NCBI RefSeq assembly: GCF_025153525.1
Contig: NZ_JANZNR010000003.1
Coordinates: 520,528 to 584,527, forward strand
Length of the DNA: 64,000 bases
Direction of reading: 5' to 3'
Source: Psychroserpens sp. SPM9
GTDB taxonomy: Bacteria > Bacteroidota > Bacteroidia > Flavobacteriales > Flavobacteriaceae
The stretch's first letter is position 1, and each line of letters starts with the position of its first letter. A program made the position numbers and the translations under genes. The notes under the pieces are model-generated. The model did not search any database and was not told the DNA's origin. It saw only the letters and a program-made list of their open reading frames with translations. Below are positions 33,858 through 43,475 of this stretch, piece after piece.

Positions 33858-36800
33858 TTATTGTATAGGGATTTTCTTGATTAAACTTGTGCCATCGTAA
33901 ATAAGTCTGATAATATAAATACCTCTAGAATACGTTGAAGTATCTAGTTCTTTGGTCATTTCAGATTGATTTTGTAATGCTGCCTGGTCAAAGTTTTCAG
34001 TATGTAAAACTTTTCCTGATAAATCGTAAATTGTAAATCCTGATGCTGAAATCGATTGTAATCCGTCAATTTTAATTTTTAAGATATCTGTAATCGGATC
34101 TTGATACACCACAAAATCAAAGGCATCATTCGTTCCTGGATTTTCAACAATATTACACTGTTCAACATAAACCACTACGGTATCTTCATCACTACTTAAA
34201 GCATTATAAACTAATACGGAGTATTCGGTGTCTTCGTCTGGAGAAACTTCAATACTTTGAGTGGTTTCCCCTGTATTCCATAAATACTCATCACCTCCAT
34301 TTGCTGTTAAGGTTATTGTTTCATCATTACAAATCGTCAAATCTTCACCAGCATCTGCTTCAACAATTTCAACCACATTTACCATTAAAGAGGCTGTGTC
34401 TTCACAATTGTTAATATAACCTGTAACTTCGTAGCTTGTGGTTACTGACGGACTTACAGCAATGTTTGGTTGCGTTGCACCATTATTCCATAAGTACGTA
34501 TTGGCACCTGCAGCAGAAAGCGTTACAAATTCACCTTCTAAAATTGTGACATCACTTCCATTAGTAATAATCACATTCGGATTTGGGTTCACAGAAACCG
34601 TAACATCAGCATCATCTTGATGTTCACCAATAAACACTGTTACAGTATAGGTTTGGGTATTAGAAGGATTGACAGTTATACTTTGCGTCGTTTCACCTGT
34701 GCTCCATAAATAAGCATCACCTTCACTAGCGGTAAGTGTCGTTTCATAACCCTGACAAATATTTTGATCTCCACCAGCACTTGCTTCAAATTCAAAAGCC
34801 TCTAGCGTAACTACAACCTCATCAGTAGATTCACATCCATTCGAAAATCCTGTTACCGAATAAATAGTCGTCGTTTCTGGTGTCACCGAAATACTGGCAG
34901 TTGTTTCACCTGTACTCCATAGATAAGTGTCAGCTCCTAAAGCTGTTAATGTTGTTGATTCGCCTTCCGTAATAGTTATATCTGCACCAGCATTTGTAGA
35001 AGGTAATTCATTGACAGTCACTGTTACTGAATCTTCATCTGAAGCGGTTTGCGCTGAATTAAAAGCGGTAACGGTATAAGTTGTTGTTGTGTTTGGACTC
35101 ACCGAAATACTCGCAGTGGTCGCTCCTGTGTTCCATAAATAAGTGGTACCACCAGAGGCCGTTAATGTTGTCGTTTCACCATTACAAATCGCAATATCTT
35201 GTCCTGCATTTGCTGAAACGTTTTCTATTTCAACAGAAACAGTTACTTCATCTGAAGTTTCACAGCCATTGGTAAATCCAGTAACACTATAGGACGTTGT
35301 ACTTGTTGGTGATACTGCAATAGTTGCTGTAGTTTCACCTGTACTCCATAGATAAGTATCGGCTCCTGAAGCCGTTAATGTTGTTGATTCGCCTTCCGTA
35401 ATAGTCATATCTGCACCAGCATTTGTAGAAGGTAATTCATTGACCGTCACTATTACTGAATCTTCATCTGAAGCGGTTTGTGCTGAATTAAATGCGGTAA
35501 CGGTATAAGTTGTTGTTGTGTTTGGACTCACCGAAATACTCGCAGTAGTCTCACCTGTATTCCATAGATAAGTTGTACCACCAGAGGCCGTTAAGGTTGT
35601 CGTTTCACCATTACAAATCGCAATATCTTGTCCTGCATTTGCTGAAACGTTTTCCGTTTCAACGGAAACAGTTACTTCATCTGAAGTTTCACAGCCATTG
35701 GTAAATCCAGTAACACTATAGGTCGTAGTACTTGTTGGTGACACTGTAATAGTTGCTGTAGTTTCGCCTGTACTCCATAGATAAGTATCGGCACCTGAAG
35801 CCGTTAATGTTGTTGATTCGCCTTCCGTAATAGTCATATCGCTTCCTGCATTTGTAGAAGGTAATTCATTCACAGTCACCATTACTGAATCCTCGTCTGA
35901 AACCGTTTGTGCCGAATTAAACGCGGTAACCGTATAGGTTGTTGTTGTATTTGGACTCACCGAAATACTTGCAGTGGTCGCTCCTGTATTCCATAAGTAA
36001 GTTGTACCTCCACTTGCAGTTAGAGTTGTCGTTTCTCCATTACAAATTACCATATCTTCTCCTGCATTTGCAGTAATGGTTTCACTTTCTACGGAAACGG
36101 TTACGATGTCTTCAGATTCACAATCTCCAGAAAACCCAGTAACTGTATATGTTGTTGTGCTATTTGGCGTCACTGTAATAGTTGCTGTGGTTTCACCTGT
36201 ACTCCATAAATACGTGTTGGCACCCGAAGCGGTTAACGTAGTTGATTCACCATCGGTAATAGTCACATCGGCTCCTGCATTGGTTGCTGGTAAAGGCAAT
36301 ACATTGACTAACACCTCGTCTGAACTCGAACAGTTATTTTCAAAGACTTCAACAGAATAGGTTGTGGTTTCATTAGGAGCGACAGTTATCGAGGCCGTTG
36401 TTTCACCTGTACTCCATAAATACGATGTTCCTCCAGTTGCGGTTAGTGTTGTTGAGTTTCCGAAGCAAATTTCAGTATCATTTCCTGCATTCGCCGTTGG
36501 AATGTCATTAACAGTCACTGTAACCGAGTCGTCTTCAAAATTGGTACCTGAGATACTAAAAGCGGTTACCGTATAAGTTGTTGTAGTTGTGGGCGAAACA
36601 TCAATACTTGCTGTCGTTTCTCCTGTATTCCATACATAGGTTGTTCCTCCGGTTGCTGTAAGTGTAATAGTGTCGCCAGTACAAATCTCCGTGTCAGCTC
36701 CAGCATTAGCATTGACACTGTCATCTAGCAAAAAAACGGTAACGGAATCTGTGTTTTCGCAGGTATTAGTGGTTCCAGTTACAGAATATGAGGTATCTAA

Positions 36801-38813
36801 TATTGGACTTACCGTGATACTTTGTGTTGTTTCTCCTGTGCTCCATAAGTAAGAGTCAGCGCCCGTAGCAGTTAAAGTAATCGATTCACCAACAAAGATG
36901 GTTTCATCTTCTCCTGCATCGACTTCCGGAATCTCGTTTACGATAACAACGACTTCATCGGTACTCACACAATCATTTTGTGATACTTCAACAGAAAAAG
37001 TGGTTGTTTCACTTGGGTTAACTGTTATTGTTGCTGTTGTGGCACCATTACTCCACTCGTAAGATGTTCCACCAGAGGCTGTTAAAGTTACAGGTGTTCC
37101 AAAGCAAGTTTCAACATCTTCTCCAGCATCAGCCGTTGGCATTGGATTTACTGTAATCGTTATTTCATCTTGAGTTACGTTCCCATCAGAATTTGAACCA
37201 GACACAGTATATGTCGTCGTTTCTGATGGTGATACTGTAATAGTTGGTGACGTTGCACCATTGTGTTCCCACACAAATGAATCGGCACCAGATGCGGTTA
37301 AAATAACCTCTTCTCCAACACAAATTGTATCATTATCTGCAGTAACACTAACTTCAACACCTTGAGCATCAAAATCGACACCGTTTAGAAAATCTTCAAT
37401 ATCTGTATACCCATTACCATCAGTATCTGATTGACCATTATTATTTAAATGTCCGAAATTAGCCATTTCCCATTCATCTGGCATACCATCATTATCGGTA
37501 TCATAACTATCTGGATGTACATTAATTGGTGTTGTACTAATAGAGTTTAAAAACTGAGCTCTATGTGTGGTGTTAAGGACATTATCCTGAGTATATTGAA
37601 CAACGATATCGTTTTGAACATTCGTTAAGTAAATTTCATCTAAAGCATCAATTTCTTCTACGCTATTACCGTTTCCTAATAATCGTGCATTGGCACCAAC
37701 ATTATGTCTTACATCATCAAAAGCATCTACAGCAGATAAAATTGTAAACGGATTTCCGAGTTGAGTAAACGGATTAAAGGTTCTGAAATCTTCGGTTAAC
37801 GGACTCTCACTTCCGGCACCAGAATAAGGTGTTCCAGAAGGATTAAATCTAAAGCGCCACATAAACCAGTTATCAGCTTCAGGATCTGTTAATACCGAAT
37901 TGATATAATTTCCAGACGTATAAATTGTTGGAAAATGAGTCGTATTAGGAATCCACAGCATACCTCTAACATCGGTATCTGCTGGTGGATTACTCGTGTA
38001 ATGCATGTAATAATTGTTAATATGATTAACCTCGAAGCCTCCTAGAGGGACAGACATACGTGTTCTCCAGTTCCATACCACATTATTGATTACATCTACT
38101 CTTCCATCAGATTGAAAGTTTGGAAACCTGTGGCTACAGTTATAAAACATATTATTGACAAAACTTAGGTTTTCAGAAAGGTTAGCTTCACCTCCCATAA
38201 TCATTCCTGTTTTGTTACTCTCTGCAAATAAATTTCTTTGCCATGTATAATTACTCCCATTTCCACTATCGGCAGCTTCATCTGTTCCCCAAGAAAACGA
38301 ACAATGATCGATAATGTAATTACTACAATTAAATATTTCGAATGCATCAATTTCGGTCGATGGATATGGTGAATATCCAGGACGGATTCTAATGTATCGC
38401 ATGATAAGATTATTGACATTTTGAAATCTTAATCGGTAATTAGCAATTGTGATTCCGCCTTCAGGAGCCGTTTGACCCGCAATAGTAATATTGTCTTGAT
38501 TGGTGAAATAAATTTGACTTGTCAGATTGATAGTACCAGATACTTCAAAAGTAATAATTCCACCATCTGTGGTTTTAGTGTTTTCAAGAGCTTGTCTAAA
38601 ACTACCTGGACCAGAATTATTAAGATTGGTCACAATATACACTGGTTTTCCTCTACCGCCAGTAGTATATGAACCTGCTCCACTAGCCGTTGGGAATGCC
38701 AATTGCGTTTGAGAGTTAAGCGTTGGCGCTGTAAAGAAAAATGTAAAAACTATTAAAATTAAGCAATAAGCTTGAATACCAAATACATGGTTTAGGGATT
38801 TTGGGGATGTCAT
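33858..38813 (-). CDS. Secreted pectate-lyase-like protein with 15 Ig-like repeats and T9SS sorting domain
   Basis: 1651 residues. Signal peptide (about 1-34). A right-handed beta-helix domain of pectate lyase type (about 40-430): AFPTASGAGSYTTGGRGKPVYIVTNL, FRQALE, ITIAGQTAPEGGITI, MRYIRIRPG, YIIDHCSFSWGTDEAAD. A calcium-binding segment (about 440-480): DSYDTDNDGMPDEWEM, DTDGNGYTDIEDFLNG. Then 15 consecutive units of about 70 residues (490-1565), each following TxTLTASGGTTYLWNTGETTxSIxVSP and ending in TVTVN. A T9SS type A sorting domain closes it (about 1575-1651, FVVYQDPITDILKI, RGIYIIRLIY). It is probably a surface-exposed enzyme acting on pectin-like polysaccharide; catalytic residues were not verified. 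Confidence 0.88.
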   Translation of the reverse strand: MTSPKSLNHVFGIQAYCLILIVFTFFFTAPTLNSQTQLAFPTASGAGSYTTGGRGKPVYIVTNLNNSGPGSFRQALENTKTTDGGIITFEVSGTINLTSQIYFTNQDNITIAGQTAPEGGITIANYRLRFQNVNNLIMRYIRIRPGYSPYPSTEIDAFEIFNCSNYIIDHCSFSWGTDEAADSGNGSNYTWQRNLFAESNKTGMIMGGEANLSENLSFVNNMFYNCSHRFPNFQSDGRVDVINNVVWNWRTRMSVPLGGFEVNHINNYYMHYTSNPPADTDVRGMLWIPNTTHFPTIYTSGNYINSVLTDPEADNWFMWRFRFNPSGTPYSGAGSESPLTEDFRTFNPFTQLGNPFTILSAVDAFDDVRHNVGANARLLGNGNSVEEIDALDEIYLTNVQNDIVVQYTQDNVLNTTHRAQFLNSISTTPINVHPDSYDTDNDGMPDEWEMANFGHLNNNGQSDTDGNGYTDIEDFLNGVDFDAQGVEVSVTADNDTICVGEEVILTASGADSFVWEHNGATSPTITVSPSETTTYTVSGSNSDGNVTQDEITITVNPMPTADAGEDVETCFGTPVTLTASGGTSYEWSNGATTATITVNPSETTTFSVEVSQNDCVSTDEVVVIVNEIPEVDAGEDETIFVGESITLTATGADSYLWSTGETTQSITVSPILDTSYSVTGTTNTCENTDSVTVFLLDDSVNANAGADTEICTGDTITLTATGGTTYVWNTGETTASIDVSPTTTTTYTVTAFSISGTNFEDDSVTVTVNDIPTANAGNDTEICFGNSTTLTATGGTSYLWSTGETTASITVAPNETTTYSVEVFENNCSSSDEVLVNVLPLPATNAGADVTITDGESTTLTASGANTYLWSTGETTATITVTPNSTTTYTVTGFSGDCESEDIVTVSVESETITANAGEDMVICNGETTTLTASGGTTYLWNTGATTASISVSPNTTTTYTVTAFNSAQTVSDEDSVMVTVNELPSTNAGSDMTITEGESTTLTASGADTYLWSTGETTATITVSPTSTTTYSVTGFTNGCETSDEVTVSVETENVSANAGQDIAICNGETTTLTASGGTTYLWNTGETTASISVSPNTTTTYTVTAFNSAQTASDEDSVIVTVNELPSTNAGADMTITEGESTTLTASGADTYLWSTGETTATIAVSPTSTTSYSVTGFTNGCETSDEVTVSVEIENVSANAGQDIAICNGETTTLTASGGTTYLWNTGATTASISVSPNTTTTYTVTAFNSAQTASDEDSVTVTVNELPSTNAGADITITEGESTTLTALGADTYLWSTGETTASISVTPETTTIYSVTGFSNGCESTDEVVVTLEAFEFEASAGGDQNICQGYETTLTASEGDAYLWSTGETTQSITVNPSNTQTYTVTVFIGEHQDDADVTVSVNPNPNVIITNGSDVTILEGEFVTLSAAGANTYLWNNGATQPNIAVSPSVTTSYEVTGYINNCEDTASLMVNVVEIVEADAGEDLTICNDETITLTANGGDEYLWNTGETTQSIEVSPDEDTEYSVLVYNALSSDEDTVVVYVEQCNIVENPGTNDAFDFVVYQDPITDILKIKIDGLQSISASGFTIYDLSGKVLHTENFDQAALQNQSEMTKELDTSTYSRGIYIIRLIYDGTSLIKKIPIQ
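34805..36092 (-). repeat. Near-identical 429-bp tandem repeat inside the Ig-like region
   Basis: The phrase GC[TC]GAATTAAA recurs at 35053, 35482 and 35911, each exactly 429 bp apart, and the surrounding text is almost identical. Each 429-bp unit encodes two Ig-like modules (repeat units 7-8, 9-10 and 11-12 of the protein). The three units together span about 1288 bp. Units outside this stretch are related but diverged. Confidence 0.85.
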
Positions 38814-39150
38814 TTTTATTAATTTGGGGCTTAATAAGTGAGCAATCTATACAATAAAATTCAAAAAATACGTTTAAAGTATCTATTATTCGATTAAACG
38901 TAAATATTTGAAACTATTTTCCTACAAATTGTGATTCATCTATTAATATTCGCTAAAATTCATTAGTATAAGTACGATGAAGTGCTATAAAAAGACGTTT
39001 AACAACTAAACTTTAACGTTTGTAGGAATTTATTTGCTTTAAATGACGGCCATTAACACCTAAAAAAGTATTTTAGCAATACACAATAAAATCAATATAA
39101 GTACTTACATTTATATCTGATATTTTTACCAAATCGTTTTAAAACACACC
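38814..39150. promoter_or_regulatory. Divergent intergenic region with ATTCG boxes and inverted repeat
   Basis: 337 bp without a gene between the pectate-lyase-like gene and the first polysaccharide gene. It holds TTATTCGATTAAA (38886-38898) and AATATTCGCTAAAAT (38945-38959), shared with the region upstream of the other T9SS cargo gene. It also holds an ACGTTTA/TAAACGT inverted repeat around 38870-38901 and further ACGTTTA-type copies near 38995-39022. No coding frame of note. Clear consensus promoters were not found. Confidence 0.5.
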
Positions 39151-40101
39151 ATGGATTTAAGCGCCTATATACCAAGCCTGAAAACTATTAAAGACGACAC
39201 CTTTCAATATACCTTTAGTGTTTTTACGCCTGCCTATAATGCTGAAAAGACTATAGAACGAGTACATAAATCTTTAAGCAATCAAACCTTTCAAGATTTT
39301 GAATGGATTATTATTAATGATGGCTCTACAGATCATTCTCATGAAGTCATCTCTAAAATGGTGGCCACTTCAAAACTGAATATTAATTACGTCAACAATT
39401 TAGAGAACAAGCATAAAATGGCTTGCTTTTTACAAGCTGTCGATTTAGCCAAAGGGAATTTATTTTTAACATTTGATGCCGATGATGAGTGTTTCCCAGA
39501 TGCACTGGAGGTGTTTAATTTAGAATATAATACGCTTACAGATCTAGAAAGTCAAAATATTATTGCGGTTACTGGACTTTGCGTAGATCAGAATCACAAG
39601 CCTATTGGAAATCAATTTCCTACTAATCCCTTAATTAGTGATCCTTTTGAGATTGCTGCCATAAAACAGGTGAAAGGAGAAAAATGGGGATTTACAAGTA
39701 CAAAACATTTACAGAGTATTTCTTATAACCCTTGCTTTATTGAAAACGGATTTATGATGGAAGGCATTATCTGGACGCTCTTTGCTAAACATGGTTTTAA
39801 AACAAAATACATCAATACTGTAGTAAGAATTTACCACACTAATAATGAAAACTCTATTAGTTCTAGTGGTCAAGAAAAAACAGCACTTGGTGCCGTTATA
39901 TATCATATTGTGCTTTTTAATTGGTTCTTTAAAAGCTATGCATTGAAAGCTCCAAAATTCTTTTTAAAAAACCTGTATTTTTTACTCTCAAAATCAAATT
40001 ATTTAGATTTAAACTTAAAAAACTACACAACATCTATTGATCCACTGATTATAAAATTATTATTTGTACTATTATGGCCGTTTAGAAAATTTTTCAAATA
40101 A
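39151..40101 (+). CDS. Family 2 glycosyltransferase
   Basis: 316 residues. GT-A fold: FSVFTPAYNAEKTIERVHKSLSNQTFQDFEWIIINDGSTDHS at the N-terminus, and the metal-binding DxD as FDADDE (about residue 110). C-terminal half variable, ending in basic and hydrophobic helices that suggest membrane association. First gene of the surface polysaccharide locus. It is related to the GT2 at 41452, with which it shares the FxxFxWIIxDDxSTD block. Sugar donor not predictable. Confidence 0.88.
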   Translation: MDLSAYIPSLKTIKDDTFQYTFSVFTPAYNAEKTIERVHKSLSNQTFQDFEWIIINDGSTDHSHEVISKMVATSKLNINYVNNLENKHKMACFLQAVDLAKGNLFLTFDADDECFPDALEVFNLEYNTLTDLESQNIIAVTGLCVDQNHKPIGNQFPTNPLISDPFEIAAIKQVKGEKWGFTSTKHLQSISYNPCFIENGFMMEGIIWTLFAKHGFKTKYINTVVRIYHTNNENSISSSGQEKTALGAVIYHIVLFNWFFKSYALKAPKFFLKNLYFLLSKSNYLDLNLKNYTTSIDPLIIKLLFVLLWPFRKFFK

Positions 40102-40121
40102 ATAATTAATAAAAATCTCCG

Positions 40122-41459
40122 TTGTTCTCAAAATTTAACTTTAAAGATTTTAAAAGTAAAATTTTAAAAAATCCACTTATAACGAACGTTATCACTGTTG
40201 GTGTAACTGTGCTTCTTGTTAGATGTGTAGGGTTCTTTAAAGAAATTGTTGTTGCCGATAATTTTGGTTTATCCGAACTTTTAGACACTTTTTTAATTGC
40301 GGTTTTAATACCTACATTTATTAACGGTGTTTTTCTTGGTTCGTTTAAGAGTGTCTTTATTCCAAATTATGTAAGCGAATTAAAAACTGGGAAAAATATT
40401 GGCGCTTTTCAGAGTACCAGTTTTATCATTACCATTTTTGTCTCGATTTTTTTCTTTTTAATTGCCTTTCTTTTTACAGATGTTTATCTCGAGACTTTTT
40501 TTAGTGGTCATACGCAGCAGTACTACGATTTGATAAAAATTCAGTTTTATTATGCGGCTCCAAGTATCTTGTTTTGGGGATTCTCATCCTTAATTAGTGG
40601 GATTTTAACGATTGATGACGAGTTCACCTACTCCTCTATTTCAGCAGTGTTTTTGCCTCTTTCAATTATTGTGTGTCTGGTTTTTTTTAAAGAGGCCTTG
40701 GGTGATATTGTACTCGCTTTTGGAACATTAGCAGGTAGTATTACAAGCTTTTTATTTTTACTTATTGTCGCCTTAAAACGAAACGTTATTCACATTCACA
40801 AGCCTGATTTTGCTTCAGTAAATATCAAATTACTATTCAGACAATTACCAGCAAAGTTAGCCTCTAGTCTACTTACAGGAATAAACCCACTTGTGGATCA
40901 GTATTTTTCAGCTCAATTAATAATCGGCTCTATTGCGGCATTAAACTATGGTATTAAAATACCTGCTTTTGCTATTGGTATTATTGGTATTGCTCTTGGT
41001 AATGTACTATTGCCTTATTTTTCTAAAAGTGCTGTTGAGAACCGAAAAGAAACCTTTAATAAATTAAAGCGTATTCTTAAATATTTAATTCTGGGAAGTG
41101 TTGTGATTATGGTGATTTTACTTCTGCTATCATTGCCTATTATTAGTCTAGTTTTTGAACGAAATGCCTTTACTGCTTCCGATTCTGTGATTGTTTCCAA
41201 GATACAACAAATGTATCTTTTACAATTACCAGCTTATGTGACAGGGTTAATTATGGTTAAATTCTTAACGGCCATCAACAAAAATAATTTTATGGTTTTA
41301 ACCTCTGTGGTTAGCTTAATTATGAACTTTGTTTTAAACTTTATCTTAATTGATGCTATGGGTGTTTACGGGTTAGCACTTTCAACATCTTTAGTTTCGA
41401 TAGTTAATAGTGTCATTTTATATGTTTACATTAGTCATCTAAATAAATTGCATGTTTAA
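40122..41459 (+). CDS. MurJ/MVF-family lipid-linked oligosaccharide flippase
   Basis: 445 residues from a TTG start, about 12 transmembrane helices. The block FFKEIVVADNFGLSELLDTFLIAVLIPTF and FLGSFKSVFIPNYVSELKTGKNIGAFQ is the MurJ/MviN pattern and not that of ordinary Wzx proteins. In this locus it most likely flips the lipid-linked repeat unit, the Wzx role. Overlaps the following GT2 by 8 nt, so it is translationally coupled. A housekeeping murJ presumably exists elsewhere. Confidence 0.82.
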   Translation: MFSKFNFKDFKSKILKNPLITNVITVGVTVLLVRCVGFFKEIVVADNFGLSELLDTFLIAVLIPTFINGVFLGSFKSVFIPNYVSELKTGKNIGAFQSTSFIITIFVSIFFFLIAFLFTDVYLETFFSGHTQQYYDLIKIQFYYAAPSILFWGFSSLISGILTIDDEFTYSSISAVFLPLSIIVCLVFFKEALGDIVLAFGTLAGSITSFLFLLIVALKRNVIHIHKPDFASVNIKLLFRQLPAKLASSLLTGINPLVDQYFSAQLIIGSIAALNYGIKIPAFAIGIIGIALGNVLLPYFSKSAVENRKETFNKLKRILKYLILGSVVIMVILLLLSLPIISLVFERNAFTASDSVIVSKIQQMYLLQLPAYVTGLIMVKFLTAINKNNFMVLTSVVSLIMNFVLNFILIDAMGVYGLALSTSLVSIVNSVILYVYISHLNKLHV

Positions 41460-42339
41460 CGTTGTAACACCTACATATAATAGAAAGCATACATTAGAAA
41501 GAGTTTATAATTCTTTGCTCAGTCAAACGTTTAAAGATTTTGTCTGGATTATCGTTGACGATTGTAGTACCGATAACTCTGATAAGCTGATCAATAATTG
41601 GATCAAGCAATCAAAAATGCGTATTGAATATTATAAACTTCCTACCAATCAAGGAAAACCCAAGGCAGTAAATTTTGGTTTAGAACAATGCACAAGACCT
41701 TATACCATTATTGTTGATAGTGACGATAGCTTTGTCTCAAATACCTTTGAAGATCTTAAAAATCTTTGGTCGACCATTGAAACAAACCATACAAACGTTG
41801 CTGCTATCTGGACCTTAGTTTTAGACGATGATGGCAATATTAAAGGGGATACTTTTCCTGAAGACCAATGGCAAGTTGATTTTGAAACGCGTGTTTTAAA
41901 ACGGAAAAAACAAATTGATGGCGACAAATGGCATAGCTGGAAAACAGATATTTTAAAGCAATATCCGCTTTACTCACAGCCTAATTGCCATATTGGCGAA
42001 AGCCATACCTGGAATGCCATAAACAAAAAGCATGATTTTTTATGTGTGAATATAGCGCATCTTACAGCACATTATTCGGAAGTGAGTCTAATCAATTCTA
42101 AAAAATCTAAGACTCGTTTGGCAACTGGTTATTATTACAGTTCGTATTACGGACTAAAAGATGTGCCTGTTTCTGAAATAGTTAAGTACAAGTTTTATCG
42201 TAATTTAGCCTTTGAATATATCAAATCAAAATTCACGTTTTCTGATAAAAAACTAAAACTATCAACAGCAAAATATATGGTATGCTTAGTTGTTTTTCTA
42301 GTCGTATCACCATTAAGATTGATTAAGAAAGCCTTATGA
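41452..42339 (+). CDS. Family 2 glycosyltransferase
   Basis: 295 residues: FNVVTPTYNRKHTLERVYNSLLSQTF, WIIVDDCSTDNSDK, TIIVDSDDSF as the DxD motif (about residue 86-92), then a longer C-terminal region with several Cys and His (PNCHIGESHTW) of unclear role. Overlaps the flippase by 8 nt and the polymerase start by 4 nt. Acts in the cytoplasm on the growing lipid-linked oligosaccharide. Confidence 0.88.
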   Translation: MFNVVTPTYNRKHTLERVYNSLLSQTFKDFVWIIVDDCSTDNSDKLINNWIKQSKMRIEYYKLPTNQGKPKAVNFGLEQCTRPYTIIVDSDDSFVSNTFEDLKNLWSTIETNHTNVAAIWTLVLDDDGNIKGDTFPEDQWQVDFETRVLKRKKQIDGDKWHSWKTDILKQYPLYSQPNCHIGESHTWNAINKKHDFLCVNIAHLTAHYSEVSLINSKKSKTRLATGYYYSSYYGLKDVPVSEIVKYKFYRNLAFEYIKSKFTFSDKKLKLSTAKYMVCLVVFLVVSPLRLIKKAL

Positions 42340-43475
42340 AGATCATTAAATACTTAACATTAATCATGGTTTTATGGGGAATTCCTAGTTTTTTCTCCTA
42401 TGATGAGTCTATTGGTAGTAAAATGAGTTACCTAACTTATATCCTACTCATTATCTACTACTTTATTAGTACCAAAGGCAAATTATTAATCCCGTTTTTA
42501 ATCTTAGGAATTTCATACTTTGTAATCAGTGGTTTTACCTTCGTAAATGATGTTAATGACTACACCTATAAACTAGTTAAGTATATCATCTTTATCGTTT
42601 CTGGTGCTGAACTGGCGCGCAATACAACTAAAAAAGAATTCTTTATTCTAGCCATACTGGGAAGCTTAAGTATCCTTATTCATGCTGTTGCTTTTCCTAA
42701 TGGTTACGGACGTTACAGTGGTTTTTATTTAAATCCGAATGGTGCAGGTTTTGTATGCATTATTGGCTATTGTTTAAGCTATGTAATTGAGGATAAGAAA
42801 CTGAGATTAATAGGACAATTCATACTAACATTTGCAGGAATCATTACATTTTCCAGAACATTTATTTCGCTCTGGCTTATCGTAAGTCTTTTGTCTATTT
42901 TAGCCGATAAACGCAACTCACTTACTTTTGGTTTGGGTGCTGTAGCAATTGTTGTGGTCTTTAGTTTGGCCTCCTTTTTAAAGTTTAATTCGGTACGGTT
43001 TTCCGCCTTTGAAGGACTGCTTACAGATCAATCAGAATCTAGTATATCGACCATTAAAGATGGCTCACGGTTAGATACCTGGTCGGTGTATTATGATGAA
43101 ATCACCACCAATCCTATTTTTGGTAATGGGTTTCAGATGTTAAGCGGATTAAATCATGACAAACAAGGCGTTCATAATACCTTTTTAATGGTATTAGGAG
43201 AGTCTGGAATTTTTCCATTTCTTCTAATAATTGGTATCTACCTGTTCATGTTAAAACGAAGTTATGGACAATTTACTTCCAAACCACATCTCCTTATGCT
43301 AACAATTTCTATGGTTGGAATCTTGATGATTATGCATAATTATTTTGACAATAATTTAATTCTGTTTACTTCAATTTGGATTTTTGTTAGACTCATAGAT
43401 CGGCATTTCGTTGAAGAAACTCATGAGGAAGCTGTTACTGAAGATGAATTAATCAATAAAACAATCACACCTTGA
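42336..43475 (+). CDS. Wzy-like O-antigen/capsule polymerase
   Basis: 379 residues with about 10 transmembrane segments (hydrophobic blocks at about 4-20, 29-45, 50-68, 85-105, 115-128, 160-180, 195-215, 290-310, 325-345). A large loop (about 215-285) holds SRLDTWSVYYDEITTNPIFGNGF and HDKQGVHNTFLMVLGESGIFPFL, the H-N-x-x-L-x-x-x-x-E-x-G pattern of the Wzy/WaaL family. The first of its hydrophobic segments follows a short amphipathic N-terminus. ATGA overlap with the previous gene and TTGA overlap with the next. Confidence 0.85.
   Translation: MKIIKYLTLIMVLWGIPSFFSYDESIGSKMSYLTYILLIIYYFISTKGKLLIPFLILGISYFVISGFTFVNDVNDYTYKLVKYIIFIVSGAELARNTTKKEFFILAILGSLSILIHAVAFPNGYGRYSGFYLNPNGAGFVCIIGYCLSYVIEDKKLRLIGQFILTFAGIITFSRTFISLWLIVSLLSILADKRNSLTFGLGAVAIVVVFSLASFLKFNSVRFSAFEGLLTDQSESSISTIKDGSRLDTWSVYYDEITTNPIFGNGFQMLSGLNHDKQGVHNTFLMVLGESGIFPFLLIIGIYLFMLKRSYGQFTSKPHLLMLTISMVGILMIMHNYFDNNLILFTSIWIFVRLIDRHFVEETHEEAVTEDELINKTITP

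Noticed and set aside
35081..36852. Open frames on the plus strand across the Ig-like repeat region
   Set aside because: They are antisense shadows of the repetitive Thr/Val-rich coding sequence, recur with the repeat period, and have no start context.
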